This document shows positions 48,901 to 61,543 of a DNA stretch of 64,000 nt, piece after piece (the stretch's first letter is position 1; the number at the start of each line of letters is the position of its first letter). The position numbers were made by a program, and so were the translations under genes. This stretch comes from Erythrophleum ivorense (lineage: Eukaryota; Streptophyta; Magnoliopsida; Fabales; Fabaceae), in the NCBI GenBank assembly GCA_026724425.1, contig JAIUCV010001242.1:62001-126000 (forward strand). The letters are read 5' to 3'. The notes beneath the pieces were generated by a model. The model saw only the letters and a program-made list of their open reading frames with translations. It was not told the DNA's origin and ran no database searches.

Positions 48901-50149
48901 CAAAACCCCAAACTTCGTCCTTTAGCCTAGAAACCCTAGTTTCTTCAATGGTAACGCTAGGAAATGATATGGGAATACTTGTGGAAGGTTTTTGTGTGTT
49001 GAAACTGATCAATGGATGAATCGTAAACCCTTCATGGTAGTATGATTTCTCTTATGTATTTTTGTTTTGTTTGTGGTTGTTTAGTGATGACCATAACATC
49101 AAGGTTCAAATTTTCCTATATTTTTATAACGTAATAAACTGTAACGACTTTAAACCTTGATTGCATGTTTATTAATTGCATATTTAACTATAATTACCAT
49201 GTTTAGAAGGTAGGGTTGTCACAAGAGAAACAACTAAGAAGAAGCAAAGAAAGCTATGATGTTTACATTGGTTTTAAGCCTTTTCAAGGGCACTTCTTAG
49301 AGCTTCTAAGCTTTCTTTCGATTCCTCTCTTTCTCCTACTAAATTATCCATGAATCAATCTCAAATACATCAATAAAACCATAGGAGAAGAGAGGAGAAT
49401 GGAGAGAACAAGGTTAGTAAAAAAAGAAGCATGAGAAAGTGTGAATTTCTTACCCTTTTCCTTGGTTTTCTCCTCCCTTTTTACTCCCTTCTTGTGCATC
49501 ACTTGGAGATGAATGGGGTTCTATTTTGAGATAAAGCAAAGTTGGTTATAAGGAGGAGAAGAAGTGGGACGTGTTTTAAGGGCAAGGGGGGCTTTATCAA
49601 GTCATTTTTCAAAAATTCAATTTTGTCCTTTTTTTTTTGTTCTTTCCATTTGGGTATTTTTCAAATTTTTTTAGAACTATCTTTTATATTATGAAAATTT
49701 GGTCCTTTAATTCATAAAATACCTTTGGTTTCACCCAAATTAGATTTAAAAACTTTTTCGAAAGAATCGGTCAAAATTTTCGTCAACCAACACTCTAAAT
49801 TGTAAACCGGAGGGGTTTTAATTATTTTAGGAATTTTTATAGTTTTTAGGGTCTTTGAGAACCTCGAAAAACTCAAAATTTTCATTTAAGGGTCCCTCCT
49901 TTGAGTTTTCTAAAAGTTTCCCAATATTACCAAAATGCCACTGCCTTTTCGTCAAATTTTACTTAGCTATTCTGACTCCAGTTTTAAGGTATCTTTAACC
50001 TTGTATCCTAATTTTTAAATATCTAGATTATCACTCTAATTTTGTTTGGCCTTTAATTATTCAATTTAGGGGACTTCTTTTTGTAATTTGCTTAGTTTAT
50101 GTCTTTTAGAATGACAAGTGTTACACTTTAGATTCCTATCATATCATCA

Positions 50150-50252
50150 TATTGATTTTGGTTTAGTTTTTGAATAACTGGGTATTATAATCTTTATTTG
50201 AAACTTGCCACATTGAGGTATAAATCCTTAATTCTGGAAACTTGGCCACATG
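50150..50252. repeat. Left arm of an inverted repeat around B4
   Basis: AATCTTTATTTGAAACTT...TATAAATCCTTAATTCTGGAAA matches the complement of 53971-54065 (AATCTTTATTTGAAACTT...TATAAATCTTCAATAATGGAAA). Before B4 landed, the two arms were separated by only about 30 bp. Confidence 0.6.
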
Positions 50253-50257
50253 GTTTG

Positions 50258-53200
50258 TGTAACACCATAATTTCTAGCTCACATCCATCATCATTTACAT
50301 GCTCATGTGATATATAGTAAGAAGGAAGTGAGAAATTTCATTGAAAATAACACACTTTCTTGCGTCGCGTCATGACTAAAATTTTCATTCGATGTCACGT
50401 GGACCATGTGAGCTCATGCTATATATTATCATATTTAATTACATCATTACAACTCATTTGTATCACAAAAACATGCCTACAACTCATAGAAACCGAATTG
50501 GAAGGTGGAAAAGGAGGTTTCATTCTCAGCCAGAATTGACCTCCTTTCTGGGCAAATTTTAAAAAATCATAACTAAATATAAAAAAATCAAAATGATGTA
50601 ATCTTAGTCATTCTGGAAATCTTGGGATGTCTACTTTATGGTAAAAATATGAACAAGTCATAACATCCCATACACAGAGCAATTGACAAGTGAAATGGTC
50701 TAGAGGTTGGACTGGGTCCTGACGCTGTCACAGTTTACTAATATAAACTTCAAAAATGTCCAATTAATTCCAAAAAATTCTAATCCATGCAACTGATGTT
50801 AATTTGGAAATCTATGGATGTCAAATAGAGAGAAAAAATATCTTTCGATCAGTTCATCAAGCCCATACCTCAGAATTTGATGGAACAGTACTTCTGGTTG
50901 GGTAAGGTTAATGATATTAGACAACAATTTCAAAAATTTATATCTTCCTCTCTAGACTCCAAATGAGGTGGTTTCAGTTGGCATGAGTCATTGTGATTTC
51001 CTAGTCTCTCTGTATAAAATTTTATGGTAATTGGACATCATTTGAGTCTCATGTGATAGAAAACAATTTTGGACAATTGCAATAGTGCATCATACCATTT
51101 CCATAAATTTTGCTAATTTTGAAAAATCATCAAATATTTTGTAGACCTCCAAAAATTATGATCTTTAGTTTCCTAGAAAGCTCTCAATGAGACCTATTTT
51201 CATGATAAATCTCAGATCAAGACTAACTCATTTTGCTAAAAAGTGACTTAGGGTTTCATAATGGTCAATTTTAGCTCCATATAGGGTACCAAAGTTGCCA
51301 AATGGATTTCCCTTAATCTTGGCACCTTTTCGGCAAGTTTAAAAGTACATTTAAGACTTGTGTGAGCTGCCCAAATGGTCCCAAACCTCATGCATCTCAT
51401 TTTGGCCTTCTCACCCACTCTTATGCACATTTACATCAAACTTCCAAATTGCATAATTTGGCATTACATACTCAAATTGTATTCTAGAGCTCATACATCA
51501 TATCCATAGGTATAAACATCATATAATTGCATATTTATACATGTCTCAAGGTTTATAACACATTTACAACATCATATACATCATGAACTATCATTAGGGT
51601 TCCAAAATAGACAAAACAAGGCATAAGCTTGTCAATCTCCCATCTTCATTATTGTTGGCTCCCATTGCCACAACTATTTAGTCCACCTAGCATGTTAGAT
51701 CATTGGAGAGGAGGGAATGAGATTCAAAGAATCTCAATAGCTCATCTCCCATTCAATCATACATAATATGTGCAAGCAAGCTTTAAAAATGCATGCATGG
51801 AGAAAATAAAAGCCATAGACATTTTAAAAGCAAACTTGGCATGTGAGCAACTCATAAAAATCATTCAAGAGCTCACCAAGTGTTTGGATTGACCTTAAAC
51901 TTTTCCTCATGGATTTTGGACTTGCCTCACCCCTTTCTTGAGCACTTTGGACTCAACTATACTCTTGGGAGCCCACTTTGCTTTTGGGAGACTCTTTCCT
52001 TTGTCTCAACCAAGCTCAAGGGTTCTTGGCTCATCCTTACCAAAGGGAAGAGTTCTTGGCCTCTCCACACTCAAGTAAACTCATACAAATATCATGCATT
52101 CATTAGAAAACATAACATGGCATCAAGGATCATAGCATATAAAGGCATGCTAGCATACTTTTCATAACTTGAAAATACACATACACACATTCTAAAACAA
52201 GCTAAATACACATCCATGCATGAGAGAAGGTGGAGAGAGCTACCTTGTGCAAATCTACACACTTTTCTCCTTGGATTTCCCTCCTTTGCCTCGGCTATAC
52301 ACCCACAATTTGGTGGAGATGGTTTCTCTTGGCCTAGACATGATTTAAGGGAGCTAATTAGGTTTATGAAACATATTCTAAAGCTCTACAATTTGCTTAA
52401 GCCCTAGATTACTCTATAGGCTTCATTATGGTCCATAATGGCGCCTAATAAAGCAACACTCCTCAAATAACTTATAGGCCTCATTCTTTCCTCTCAATTA
52501 TGATTCTTGACTCCTTTTAAGTGTCTTGGAGCCACCACACCATTAAAACAAAGGGCCTAGTACCATGTTGCTTCTTTAGGTCATAATATGGAACTTATGA
52601 CCCCAATTCACTTTCCTTGAGTTCTAAATTTTTTCCAAACTCTCCTCTTATATTCATTCACCATATATGACTCGAAAATGGCCTTAGAAAAATTTGAAAC
52701 TCTCCCTAGCTAGGTGAACTTGCTTAGGCCGAGACTATGGGGGGAAGAAGAGTTCATGGCCTTCTTGATTTTTTCTTGATGGGAGACGCACTTGGGAGGC
52801 TTCCTAGAGGTCTTAGGAGCTCAATCAAATACTCACACATGCAAGGAAACTCATATATCAAATCAATTTTCGCAAGGTGTTCAAGAGCTCTACACTTTTC
52901 TAACTTGGAATTCCTTGGTTTTGCTTGCAATTTCTTGGCATATTCCAAGTTCCCACACTCCAATTTCATGGTTTCTTATTAGTTCTAGGTCAGAACTTTC
53001 CTCCCCTAGATGGCTCTATTTTTAGGTGTTATGCACACAAGGAAGAGCAAGAAGGAAGAAGCAATACAAAGCAAGAAATTACCTTGGATTCAACCTTCTT
53101 TCAAGAGTGTTTCTTTTTGCCTTAGCTTCCTCTTTGGATTTCTAACTTTTTCCTTCTAGTTCAAGACCAAAATAGAACCATTTCATTGACCAAAAACATG

Positions 53201-53965
53201 GAAAGATGAAGCAAAGATAGGAGAGGAAGGTTTCAAGAAGAAAGATTATGGAAATCTCTACCTTTTGTTAGCCTTTTCTTCCTCCTCTTGAGCTCTCTTA
53301 GTATGTCTCTCTCCCTTGGTCTCATGCTCTGTTTTGGGTAGAAAGAAGGTCGGTTAATCAGAGGCCAAAGGAAAACGTGCTTTAAGAAGGTGAAGAGTCC
53401 ACTTTATGCACTTTTCTATTTTACATTTTAGTCCATATTTTTTGTTCTTATCATTTTGGCTCAAATCAACTCCTTCTTGAAATCTGTGCTTTCCATCATA
53501 TTTCTTAGGCTCTTAATCATAATAATTATCTTTGGAATCACTCAAAAAGGATCTAAAACTATTTCGAACCACTCGGTCAAAGTTTCGGTCAACTGAGGGC
53601 TGAAATTGCTCACCGGAGGTGTTTCAACTGTTCTAGGGGTTTCCATAGTATTCAGGGCCTCTGAGAACCCCAGAAAGCTTAAATTTTTCATTTAAAAAGC
53701 CCTCTTATGAGTTTTCAAAAATTTCTAGACATTACAAAAATGCCCCTACTTCCTTTGGTAAATTTTTTGATCTCTTCTGGCTCTGGTTTTTAGGCATCTT
53801 AAACCTCAAATCTTCATTTTCTAATCTTTAAAATTTTATTATAATTTTAGTTAGCCTCAATTCTTTCTATTTTGATGACTTCCTTTTATATTTGACCCAT
53901 TTCTGACGTTTACGGAGAAACTGAACATTGCGTTTCTCACATTTACGAAGGGACCGGATGTTACA
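50258..53965 (-). mobile_element. Family-B solo LTR (copy B4)
   Basis: 3708 bp from TGTAACACCATAATTTC to CCGGATGTTACA, with an exact duplication GTTTG (50253-50257 and 53966-53970). It keeps the CACGTG G-box near its left end. Short frames at 51880-52167 and 52737-53125 are not recognisable genes. Confidence 0.9.
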
Positions 53966-53970
53966 GTTTG

Positions 53971-55376
53971 AATAGCTATCGTACTCCAAAAGGTCCCAAA
54001 CTTTCCATTATTGAAGATTTATATGTTAATCTCAAAGTGATTAAGTTTCAAATAAAGATTCACTCATTTGACCATCCAACTATTTAAATTACTAATATTA
54101 CCTTGTTTTGGTTGATATTTTGAACATGCATTATTTTGACTTGATTGAGCAAGAAATAAACTTCAAAGATTATGAAACTATCTTGATTCCACTTTTAATG
54201 TGTTGACTAGGTTTTACTAAAATTGCATCCAAAAATTCCATTTGACCTTTTAACTTAACATATTTCTAAAACTGCCTAGTAAAGGATCTCAACATAACAA
54301 CATTGTTAGGGATTTACTTGAACACTATAGACACGTTAGAAAATTCTGAATTTTGGTTTGTCAGTCCTCACATATGTCCTCTAATTCCTTGCCAAAAATA
54401 AAAAAATTTGGAGGTGGTTTACTTGGTCAATTGCACTAATTTCTTAAGTTTAATTACCACTAATTTCAAGTTTTCTTTTACTTAAGTTCCTTATTCCAAT
54501 TCATAGCCAACAAGATCTAAAGTATCCAAAACTATCAAGGTCTCACTTTTAATGTCTTACTAGATGCTACTAAAATTGCATCCAAACATTCTATTTGACC
54601 CTTAAACATATTTCTAAAATTGCCCCATTAAGGATCTTAAAACAGAATAGCATTTGTTAAAGATTTATCTGGACATAGACACCTTAGAAAATTATAAAAT
54701 TTGATATGTAAGTCCTCATATATGTCTTCTAATTCCTTACCATAAATCATGAATTTTGGAGCTAGTTTACTTAGTCAATTACAATAATTTTCAAGTCTGC
54801 CCAATTTTCACAAGCAAGCTAAAATGTACTAAATGTACCAAACTATTAAGCTTATTTACCATTACCATTTTAACCTAAAATTTTACTATTAATTTCAATT
54901 CTTCTTTTGCCTAAGTTCCTCATTTAAAACATTGACTATCAAGATAAAAAATATCAAATAGAATCCTACACAAATCATGTCTTAAAACCAAGAATTAAAA
55001 TGAAAGGAGAAGTTACCTTGAGTTTTCCTTCCTTTTCCTTTCCTCTAGTCTACCATACCTAAACTCTTTAAAGTTGAAACCTCATGCAAGCTTTCAATCC
55101 TTTTTCTCTCTAAAACTCCATGGAAGAAAACTTCTCTCTCTCACTCTTTAAATTTTTGCTTGGCCAAATGAAAGTCAAGAAGGAGGAAGATGATTGAAGT
55201 GAGTTAATGGAGGAGAATTATTAGTGTCATGATCTTATATTAAGATTGTAATTAATGGATGACTCGTGCATTTTAGGACTGGGTTAGTAGTGGTAAGTAG
55301 AGGTAGTAGGTGTCATCTAATAAAATTAAGATGACAACTACCTTGACAAGTTTCTTCTTTCAAGTGGACATTCATG
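53971..55376 (-). repeat. Family-D host repeat with a 355-bp tandem duplication
   Basis: It lies between two family-B insertions and appears to continue at 58930-59446, which ends AATTTAGGTTGTGACA (complement TGTCACAACCTAAATT, an LTR-like terminus). Segments at about 54175 and 54529 start alike (AAACTATC...TCACTTTTAATGT) and stay similar for about 310 bp through ATTGCATCCAAA and TAGTTTACTTAGTCAATT-type words, a diverged tandem duplication. No gene is seen. Confidence 0.5.
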
Positions 55377-55381
55377 CTAGT

Positions 55382-58300
55382 TGTCATACCTTACTCTCTA
55401 GTCATCTTACTTCAATATCAAGACTTAGTTTCATACACTTTTCCTTGAAAATAATACATTTAATGGAGTAACGTTGGATTACATAAAGCCTAAAAATTCC
55501 ATTTCATGGTTTATGGAATATATGAACTCATCCATATCAATTTCCCATCATAACATATCCATACAACTCAGAAATGAAATAAAACAACTTAAGAGTCTAG
55601 GGTTTTGGATCATACAACACAAAATCAATATATTGCTCTCGGGTTGCTATCGTGGATTTACTGATATAAACTTTGGAAAATAATAACTAATTTTAAAAAA
55701 ATTGAAATTAAGAAAATGATAGCTTTCTAGAAAGCCCTAAATGTCAACTACAAATTAAAAATCATTCTAGGTCATGAAAATATCAACTAGACCATGATTG
55801 ATAATAGAATAGCACAAAAGGTCCAGCTGTCTAGGTTTGCTATCACAAGTTTTTGATATAAACTTCAAAATTTCATAACTAATTTTAGAAATATCAAAAC
55901 CTAGCAAACCATACCATTTTAGAAAGCTATGGATGTCTACTTATGATAAAAATAGCTCTAGATCAAGGTAATGGTGTTTAACTCATGAAAATTGATAGAA
56001 TAGTACCAGAGGTCTGTCTGTGTTACTAGTACTAATCACCAAATTCAAAAATTCATATCTCTCTCAATATAAATCTAAATGAGGTGCTCTTAAGTGCTAT
56101 AGAAGCTCATCATGTCTAGTTTATTTTTGTAAAATTTTATGATCATTGGGTATCATTTGAATCTTAAATGACATAGGAGGAGAAACTGATTATATGAATA
56201 GTGCGCATACTAAATCTAAAATTTTTTTCAACTTTGAAAATTTATGATTTATTCTCTAGAGCTCTAAGTAATTTGGTTTTTCACTCTACAAAAATCTCTA
56301 AATGATACCTATATTTAGGCCAATTTTTATGAAAAAATTCATTCATTTAGTCAGTTTGTGATATAGGGTGCCAAAATAGGCTTTTTAGGCACTACATGGG
56401 GTCAAAGTTACATCAAATGCTCTTCTACCTTGGCAATGACCTCTTAGGCACATGAGAATGGTCAAAAACAACATGCAAAACTTGTCCAAGAGATCTAAGT
56501 ACCCATGTATCACAAAACCACTTCCTTACTTGTTAATATATACAAGATTTCATAATCTATATTAGGCATAAGGTTGTCAAGAACATGCATACTCATTCCT
56601 ATGGTTCCAAAACCAATACACACATGTTATATTCATGCATTTACATGTGTTCAAGTGTCTACATATCATATAAATCATATAGTTACATCATTTGACACTA
56701 ATATGTCAACAAAATGACTATATAGTAAATTCCTTGTCAAAGTCCTTGTCTTCATGAGTGATGGCTTCCATTCTTTAGCTCATTTGGCCTACCTGGATAT
56801 AGTTAGACATTGGAGGGGGAAGAGTGAGATTCAAAGAATCTTAATAGCTCTTTACCCTTCCAAACATACATTGGTTTAGCTTCACCCACTTTCCTTGGAA
56901 CTTTTGGATTGGCCTCACCCATTTTCAAGGGACTTTTGACCAAGCCTCACTCTTCTTGAGACTTTTAGCTTTGTCTCACTTAATTTTAAAGACTATTGGC
57001 TCATTCTCACTCTTGTTAAGGGACTTTTGACTTTACTAAACCCATTCAAGCTGTAAAGTATTCATAAAACACATTTCAAGAATATCATGGTATCATGGCA
57101 TATAGGCATTAACTAGAAATATTTCTCATGGCATAAACATACATATAACACTTAAAGAAAAGAAAATATTTAATAATGCATGAGAAAAATGTTAGAGAGT
57201 TACCTTGGAGCCAATGCCACAAACTCTTCCATTAAAATCTTCTTCCTCCTTATTGGCCAAGACTTGCTATTAGGTGACCCTTGGTTTCCTTGTCCTAGAC
57301 ACACCAAATGAGGCATATTTAAGTCATGGGAAATAAGTCTTGACTTCTTTCAAGTGCTATACTATGTTACTTTCCATATGGTTCTATTATATTTCCATAT
57401 AAGACATAATGAAGCAACTTTTAAAATTCATAATCTTGGTTGCTATTTCCCATTCATTCTAGGTCTCTTGACTCCATTTAGACTCTTTGGAATTATCACA
57501 CATTTATTTTAAGGAGCCTAGCCATAAGTTGCTTCTTTATGTCTCATTATAAACCCTACACCTCCATCTCACATTTCATGATTTCTAAAATTTTTTCAAG
57601 GCTTCCATGGATGTTCTTTTATCATATTTAGTCTCATTCTAACCTTGGAACAAATTAAAACACTCCCTAGGTACTTGGAACCCCTTTGGCCTAGACATGT
57701 ACCTAGCATTGTGCCTATGGAGTTTTGCAAACTTTCTTGAAGAGGATGGCACTTGGGAGGCTTCCTAGATATTTTAGGAACTCATAAACACTCTTAGACA
57801 TCTTAAATTACCCTTATGAAGCTTTATATTTGCTAAAGAACACTAAAATCCCTAGGTAGCATAACATGTTCTCTAATGCTTCTTACGTAGTTCTAATTAC
57901 ATATTCTAAATCCTTACACTCTAGAACCCTTAATTCCACTTTGGTTTGGACAGAAATCATCCCCTAAAGAATGGACTCTATTCTGGTTGAATTACACATA
58001 GAAGAAAGCAACAAAGAAGGGTAAGATAGGCCATGGAATTTACCTTGTTCCAATGCTTTTTCAAGGGTTCTTTCCATTACTTCAAGCTTCTCCTTAAAAT
58101 TATAAGCTTTCTCCTCTGGACCAGTCACAAATCTATCCCACATGAGCCACCAAAACCATAGGAATGAAGAGGAGGATGAAGAGAACAAGTTTACTAAAGG
58201 AAGGAGCATGAATTTCTACACTTTTCTTACATTTTCCTCCTCTTCTTCCTCTCTCTTGGTGCGCCCTTCTCTGTTGGTCCTCTTTCTGTTCTAGGCAGAA

Positions 58301-58924
58301 GCTATGTTAGTCTCAAGGAGGAGAAGAGAGGGATGCTACATATAAGGCCATGTGTCTTAAAGATTGTGTATAAAAATTTCATTTACATCTCGTCCTTTGG
58401 CTTTTTCGTTTTAGGTTCATCTTTGCTCCCTTTTGAGAATTGTCTTTTCTATCATAAAATTTAGGTTCTCTAACTTATAAAATACTTTTGGAATCAATCA
58501 ATTTGAATATAAAACCTTCCTAAATGAACCGGTCAAAGTTCGGGTCAACCGACGTGGTAAAATGTCAATCGGAGGGGTTTTAATTGTTCTGGGAGTTCCT
58601 ATAGTTTTTGGGGTCTCTGAGAGCCCTGAAAAGCTCATTTTTTATATTTAAAAATTCCTTCTTTGTGTTTTTCTAAAAAGTTCCCAAAATTACGAAAATG
58701 CCACTGCATTCTCGTTAATTTTTGTCTAGCTATTTTGGCTCCATTTTTAGGGCACATATGGTTTTAAACCCTTATTATTTGAAGTCTAGATTATTACTCT
58801 AATTTTATTGGATTTCAAATCATTATATCTGGGAAACTTCCTTTTATATTTGGTGCGTTTTCACACGTTTTCAAAGAAATTGGACATTACGTTTCTCACG
58901 TTTATGAAGGAATCAGGTGTTACA
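55382..58924 (-). mobile_element. Family-B solo LTR (copy B7), diverged
   Basis: 3543 bp from TGTCATACCTTACTCTCTAG to ATCAGGTGTTACA, flanked by exact CTAGT (55377-55381 and 58925-58929). Its left third has drifted far from B1/B4, but the right third (CCGGTCAAAGTTCGGGTCAA and onward near 58529) is close. The intact duplication despite divergence suggests a subfamily rather than simple age. Confidence 0.85.
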
Positions 58925-58929
58925 CTAGT

Positions 58930-59446
58930 TACAAAAATGAGTTGTATGTTTCATGCAATTGGTTAAGTGGGTCTTGCTTCTTGGTTTGACCGAATATGCT
59001 CCAAGACAAATTGTATATTTCATATACTACAAGACTTTATCATTTTCTTCCATAATAAGGTTCAGCCATACAAAGTAAAATAGGAATTTGTATTATGTAA
59101 TTCATATAATTAGCTTAAATGGCTTCCTTAATGTATAACTTATCATTTTTTCTAATTCTCAATTTTATATAATTTAATTAATCTAATTTATCTCTAATAA
59201 AAGTAACTCTTCATTATTTATATATTTGCATGCTTAAATTCTATATCATAATTTCCTCTTCTTGACCATAATAAAAATTTCCTAAATTACTAAGAATTTT
59301 ACTTATTGGAAATATTAAACTAAGGCAAATCTTAATTCAAATGTTAGAATTTCTATCTCTCGATTTTCTTTATTTTTTACATTAGGAATTTTCTAATTCT
59401 TAATTTTTACTAGGGGTATAGGTTAGGGAAAATTTAGGTTGTGACA
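58930..59446 (-). repeat. Family-D repeat, right end
   Basis: It continues the DNA interrupted by B7 and ends GGTTGTGACA at 59446. The complement starts TGTCACAACC, a common plant LTR start. No gene is seen. Confidence 0.4.
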
Positions 59447-60020
59447 TGATGCATTTTGTTATGCTAACTTTTTTTTTCATAATTTATGAACTTTTATATT
59501 CTTGATTATATTGAAATTGAATTCAAGTTTGAAATTTGATTATATATGGAATTTATGATTATGAATGATTGATACTTTGTGATTGTTTGCTCATCCATCA
59601 TGGGACTGATCATAAGGGTGTTCAATTAGAGACATTTACTTGATTAATCATACAAATTGAATTACCACTATTGATTTTGGTTGAATATTAGTTGCTGAGT
59701 AATTCACATTAGTAGTGCATATATCATATCAGTATAACATTGTTAATTTGTTAGTATAGCAATATTCTAACTCATTTCTTAATATTTTATTAGTGTGGAG
59801 TAGTTAGAGACATTCCTTTTATAAGCCAATCTATGTGCAATGGTGTTTTCTTGATTTATTGTAATACACAACAGTTCTAATATATATAATTGCATTAGAT
59901 AGATTCTAAAGGAAACTTTTGTCTATGATTATGTTATACACATAACTCATGTTTCCTTATGTTGTCTTAATTCTAGCATCTGTGTCCATGTAATTATTAT
60001 CTTAGGAAATTCTTAATAGA
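59447..60020. other. AT-rich DNA, no gene seen
   Basis: Nothing recognisable before the Copia gag fragment. Confidence 0.4.
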
Positions 60021-60312
60021 ACTATGATGACTGGAAAGAGTCTCTAGATATGCATTTAGCTACTGCACAATTGAGGGTTTATGCACTTGTTACATTGAGC
60101 GATAGTCTTATTACAATTGAGCAAGCTTTTTATGAGAAGTGGCATAACTTTAATCGAGTTTGCTTAATGATTGTGAAGTACACTATTGATAAAAAGCATA
60201 AGACAAGGGAATTTTGAGAAGGGAACAAAAGTAGAATTTTTGAATGTTATTGGGGAGAAATTTAAGAAATTCGACAAAGTAAAAAAGAGTTGTAAGTTGG
60301 GGTCAATAGTTT
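60021..60312 (+). pseudogene. Copia-type gag N-terminal fragment
   Basis: Translation from about 60033 gives NYDDWKESLDMHLA, then a degenerate acidic stretch, FYEKWHNFNRVCLMIVKYTI, and, after a stop and frameshift, EFLNVIGEKFKKFDKVKK. This follows the order of Copia-type gag (NY..W...L...L, then YEKWE.SNR.SLMIMK, then AKEFL..IEEKF..SDKA). Stops upstream and in the middle make it non-functional. No pol, protease or LTR accompanies it, and it is unrelated in position to the Copia relic at 13.6-16 kb. Confidence 0.65.
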
Positions 60313-61040
60313 AATGGCTCATGAATATCTTGGCCTATTATAGGTTGCCCAATCACATGGCCAAATCCACTTTAATGGTATTAACTTGATTATTTGATAT
60401 TATTAAAACTTGATTTTCCAATTGGTTTAATAATTGATTAATGTTAATCCACATATAATTTTAATTTAATTTAAATATTTCAACATTACTTTTTATTAAT
60501 AACAAGGTTTGCTTTTTTGAGCAATTTGTTAAATACCTGAAACCTTAGCTAATAAAACATGTATTGTTTTCCTATGCTAATAGGTGTGAGCATTAGCTTG
60601 GATTCTCTCTTCTTTGTTTATGGTCAAAATTATACAATGCTTTTTCTTTGGTTAGGTATTCTATTTTCATCTCCTCTGTTTGTTTCACTCACCCTTTTAT
60701 TTGGGTTGTCTTATGTATATATCTGCTCCCTCCATTTAGCTAATACCATTTATTTTTTTTTATTGGTTTGGTTTATTAAGTCATCTTGATCTTGTGAATT
60801 TTATGAAATAAAGTTATAGTAATTTTTTATGGTTAGCAGTTTCTAACCAAAATGTAACAATGGTATACTTGAAGATGAGCCTCATTTGATTATATGTGAA
60901 TTGCATCATTTTGCTGTACTTGCTAATAGAAATTAGAAAGATCTAAATTTTTTTATGGATCTTTTGTAAATTAACTTGTTCCCTTATTGCACTATGAATT
61001 CATGTATTGTAATGCTTCAACTATAATGTTAAAGGTTATA
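60313..61040. other. AT-rich DNA, no gene seen
   Basis: A 76-codon frame at 60559-60789 is hydrophobic and T-rich, with no recognisable family. Confidence 0.4.
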
Positions 61041-61049
61041 GTAAAATTA

Positions 61050-61473
61050 TGAATAAAGTACACATATCCCCTTTGAGTTTTATTAAAATTATACAAACAT
61101 TTCTTCTATTTTTAAAATATAAATTTTAGATCAACTTTAAATTTTTTTAAATAAAATGCCCTCTATTAACTTAAATATATAAATATGTATTATATCCAAA
61201 TATGCATAAGTAAAAATAAAAAGAGTAGATTTTTGCTTTTAAATATGAACAAATAAATAAAAAAAGAATAAATTTTATTTACACTAAATTTAACAAAAAA
61301 AATGTATTTGTGTTAATGGAGGGTATTTTAATAAAAAAAGAAATTAAAAATAGACTAAAATGTTGTTTAACTTTTTATTTTAGGAGAGGTCTATATATAT
61401 TTTGAAAATAAAAATGAAATCTTTGTAATTTCAATAAAATTTAAAGAAAATCTATGTAATTTACTCTAAAATT
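61050..61473. repeat. Inverted-repeat element, family M (copy 3)
   Basis: The left arm (AAAGTACACATATCCCCTTT...TTTTATTAAAATTATACAAA...AAATGCCCTCTATTAA) matches the complement of the right arm (GTAAATTACATAGATTTTCT...TTTTATTGAAATTACAAAG...AAATACCCTCCATTAA). It is the clearest member of the family seen at 16660 and 32256. Confidence 0.6.
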
Positions 61474-61543
61474 ATTCATGGGCCTTTATTTAATAACATA
61501 AACTTTTAAGATACATCGATCTTTATATAATTTTATTGCTAAT

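Larger units (their letters stand above)
42628..49223 (+). mobile_element. Family-A solo LTR (copy A2), nested in B3 and split by B2
   Basis: It starts TGTAATACCC and ends GTAGGGTTGTCACA, with a perfect duplication AGAGA (42623-42627 and 49224-49228). Removing B2 and one of its duplications leaves about 2.92 kb, close to A1. It shares A1's order: the TTAATTAAGG start, the three-stem fold (43846-43893), the GAT(T/C)CACATCTCACC motif near 47800 and the GC box array. No coding region is recognised. Confidence 0.85.
42041..50125 (-). mobile_element. Family-B LTR (copy B3), split by A2
   Basis: It begins TGTAACACCATATC and ends AAGTGTTACA. Without A2 only about 1.48 kb of LTR remains, so about 2 kb of the family-B middle is missing. 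The adjoining primer-binding-site region at the left makes this a 5' LTR on the - strand rather than a plain solo LTR. The flanks (ATAAA, CTTTA) do not match, as expected if the other end of the element is lost. Confidence 0.6.
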
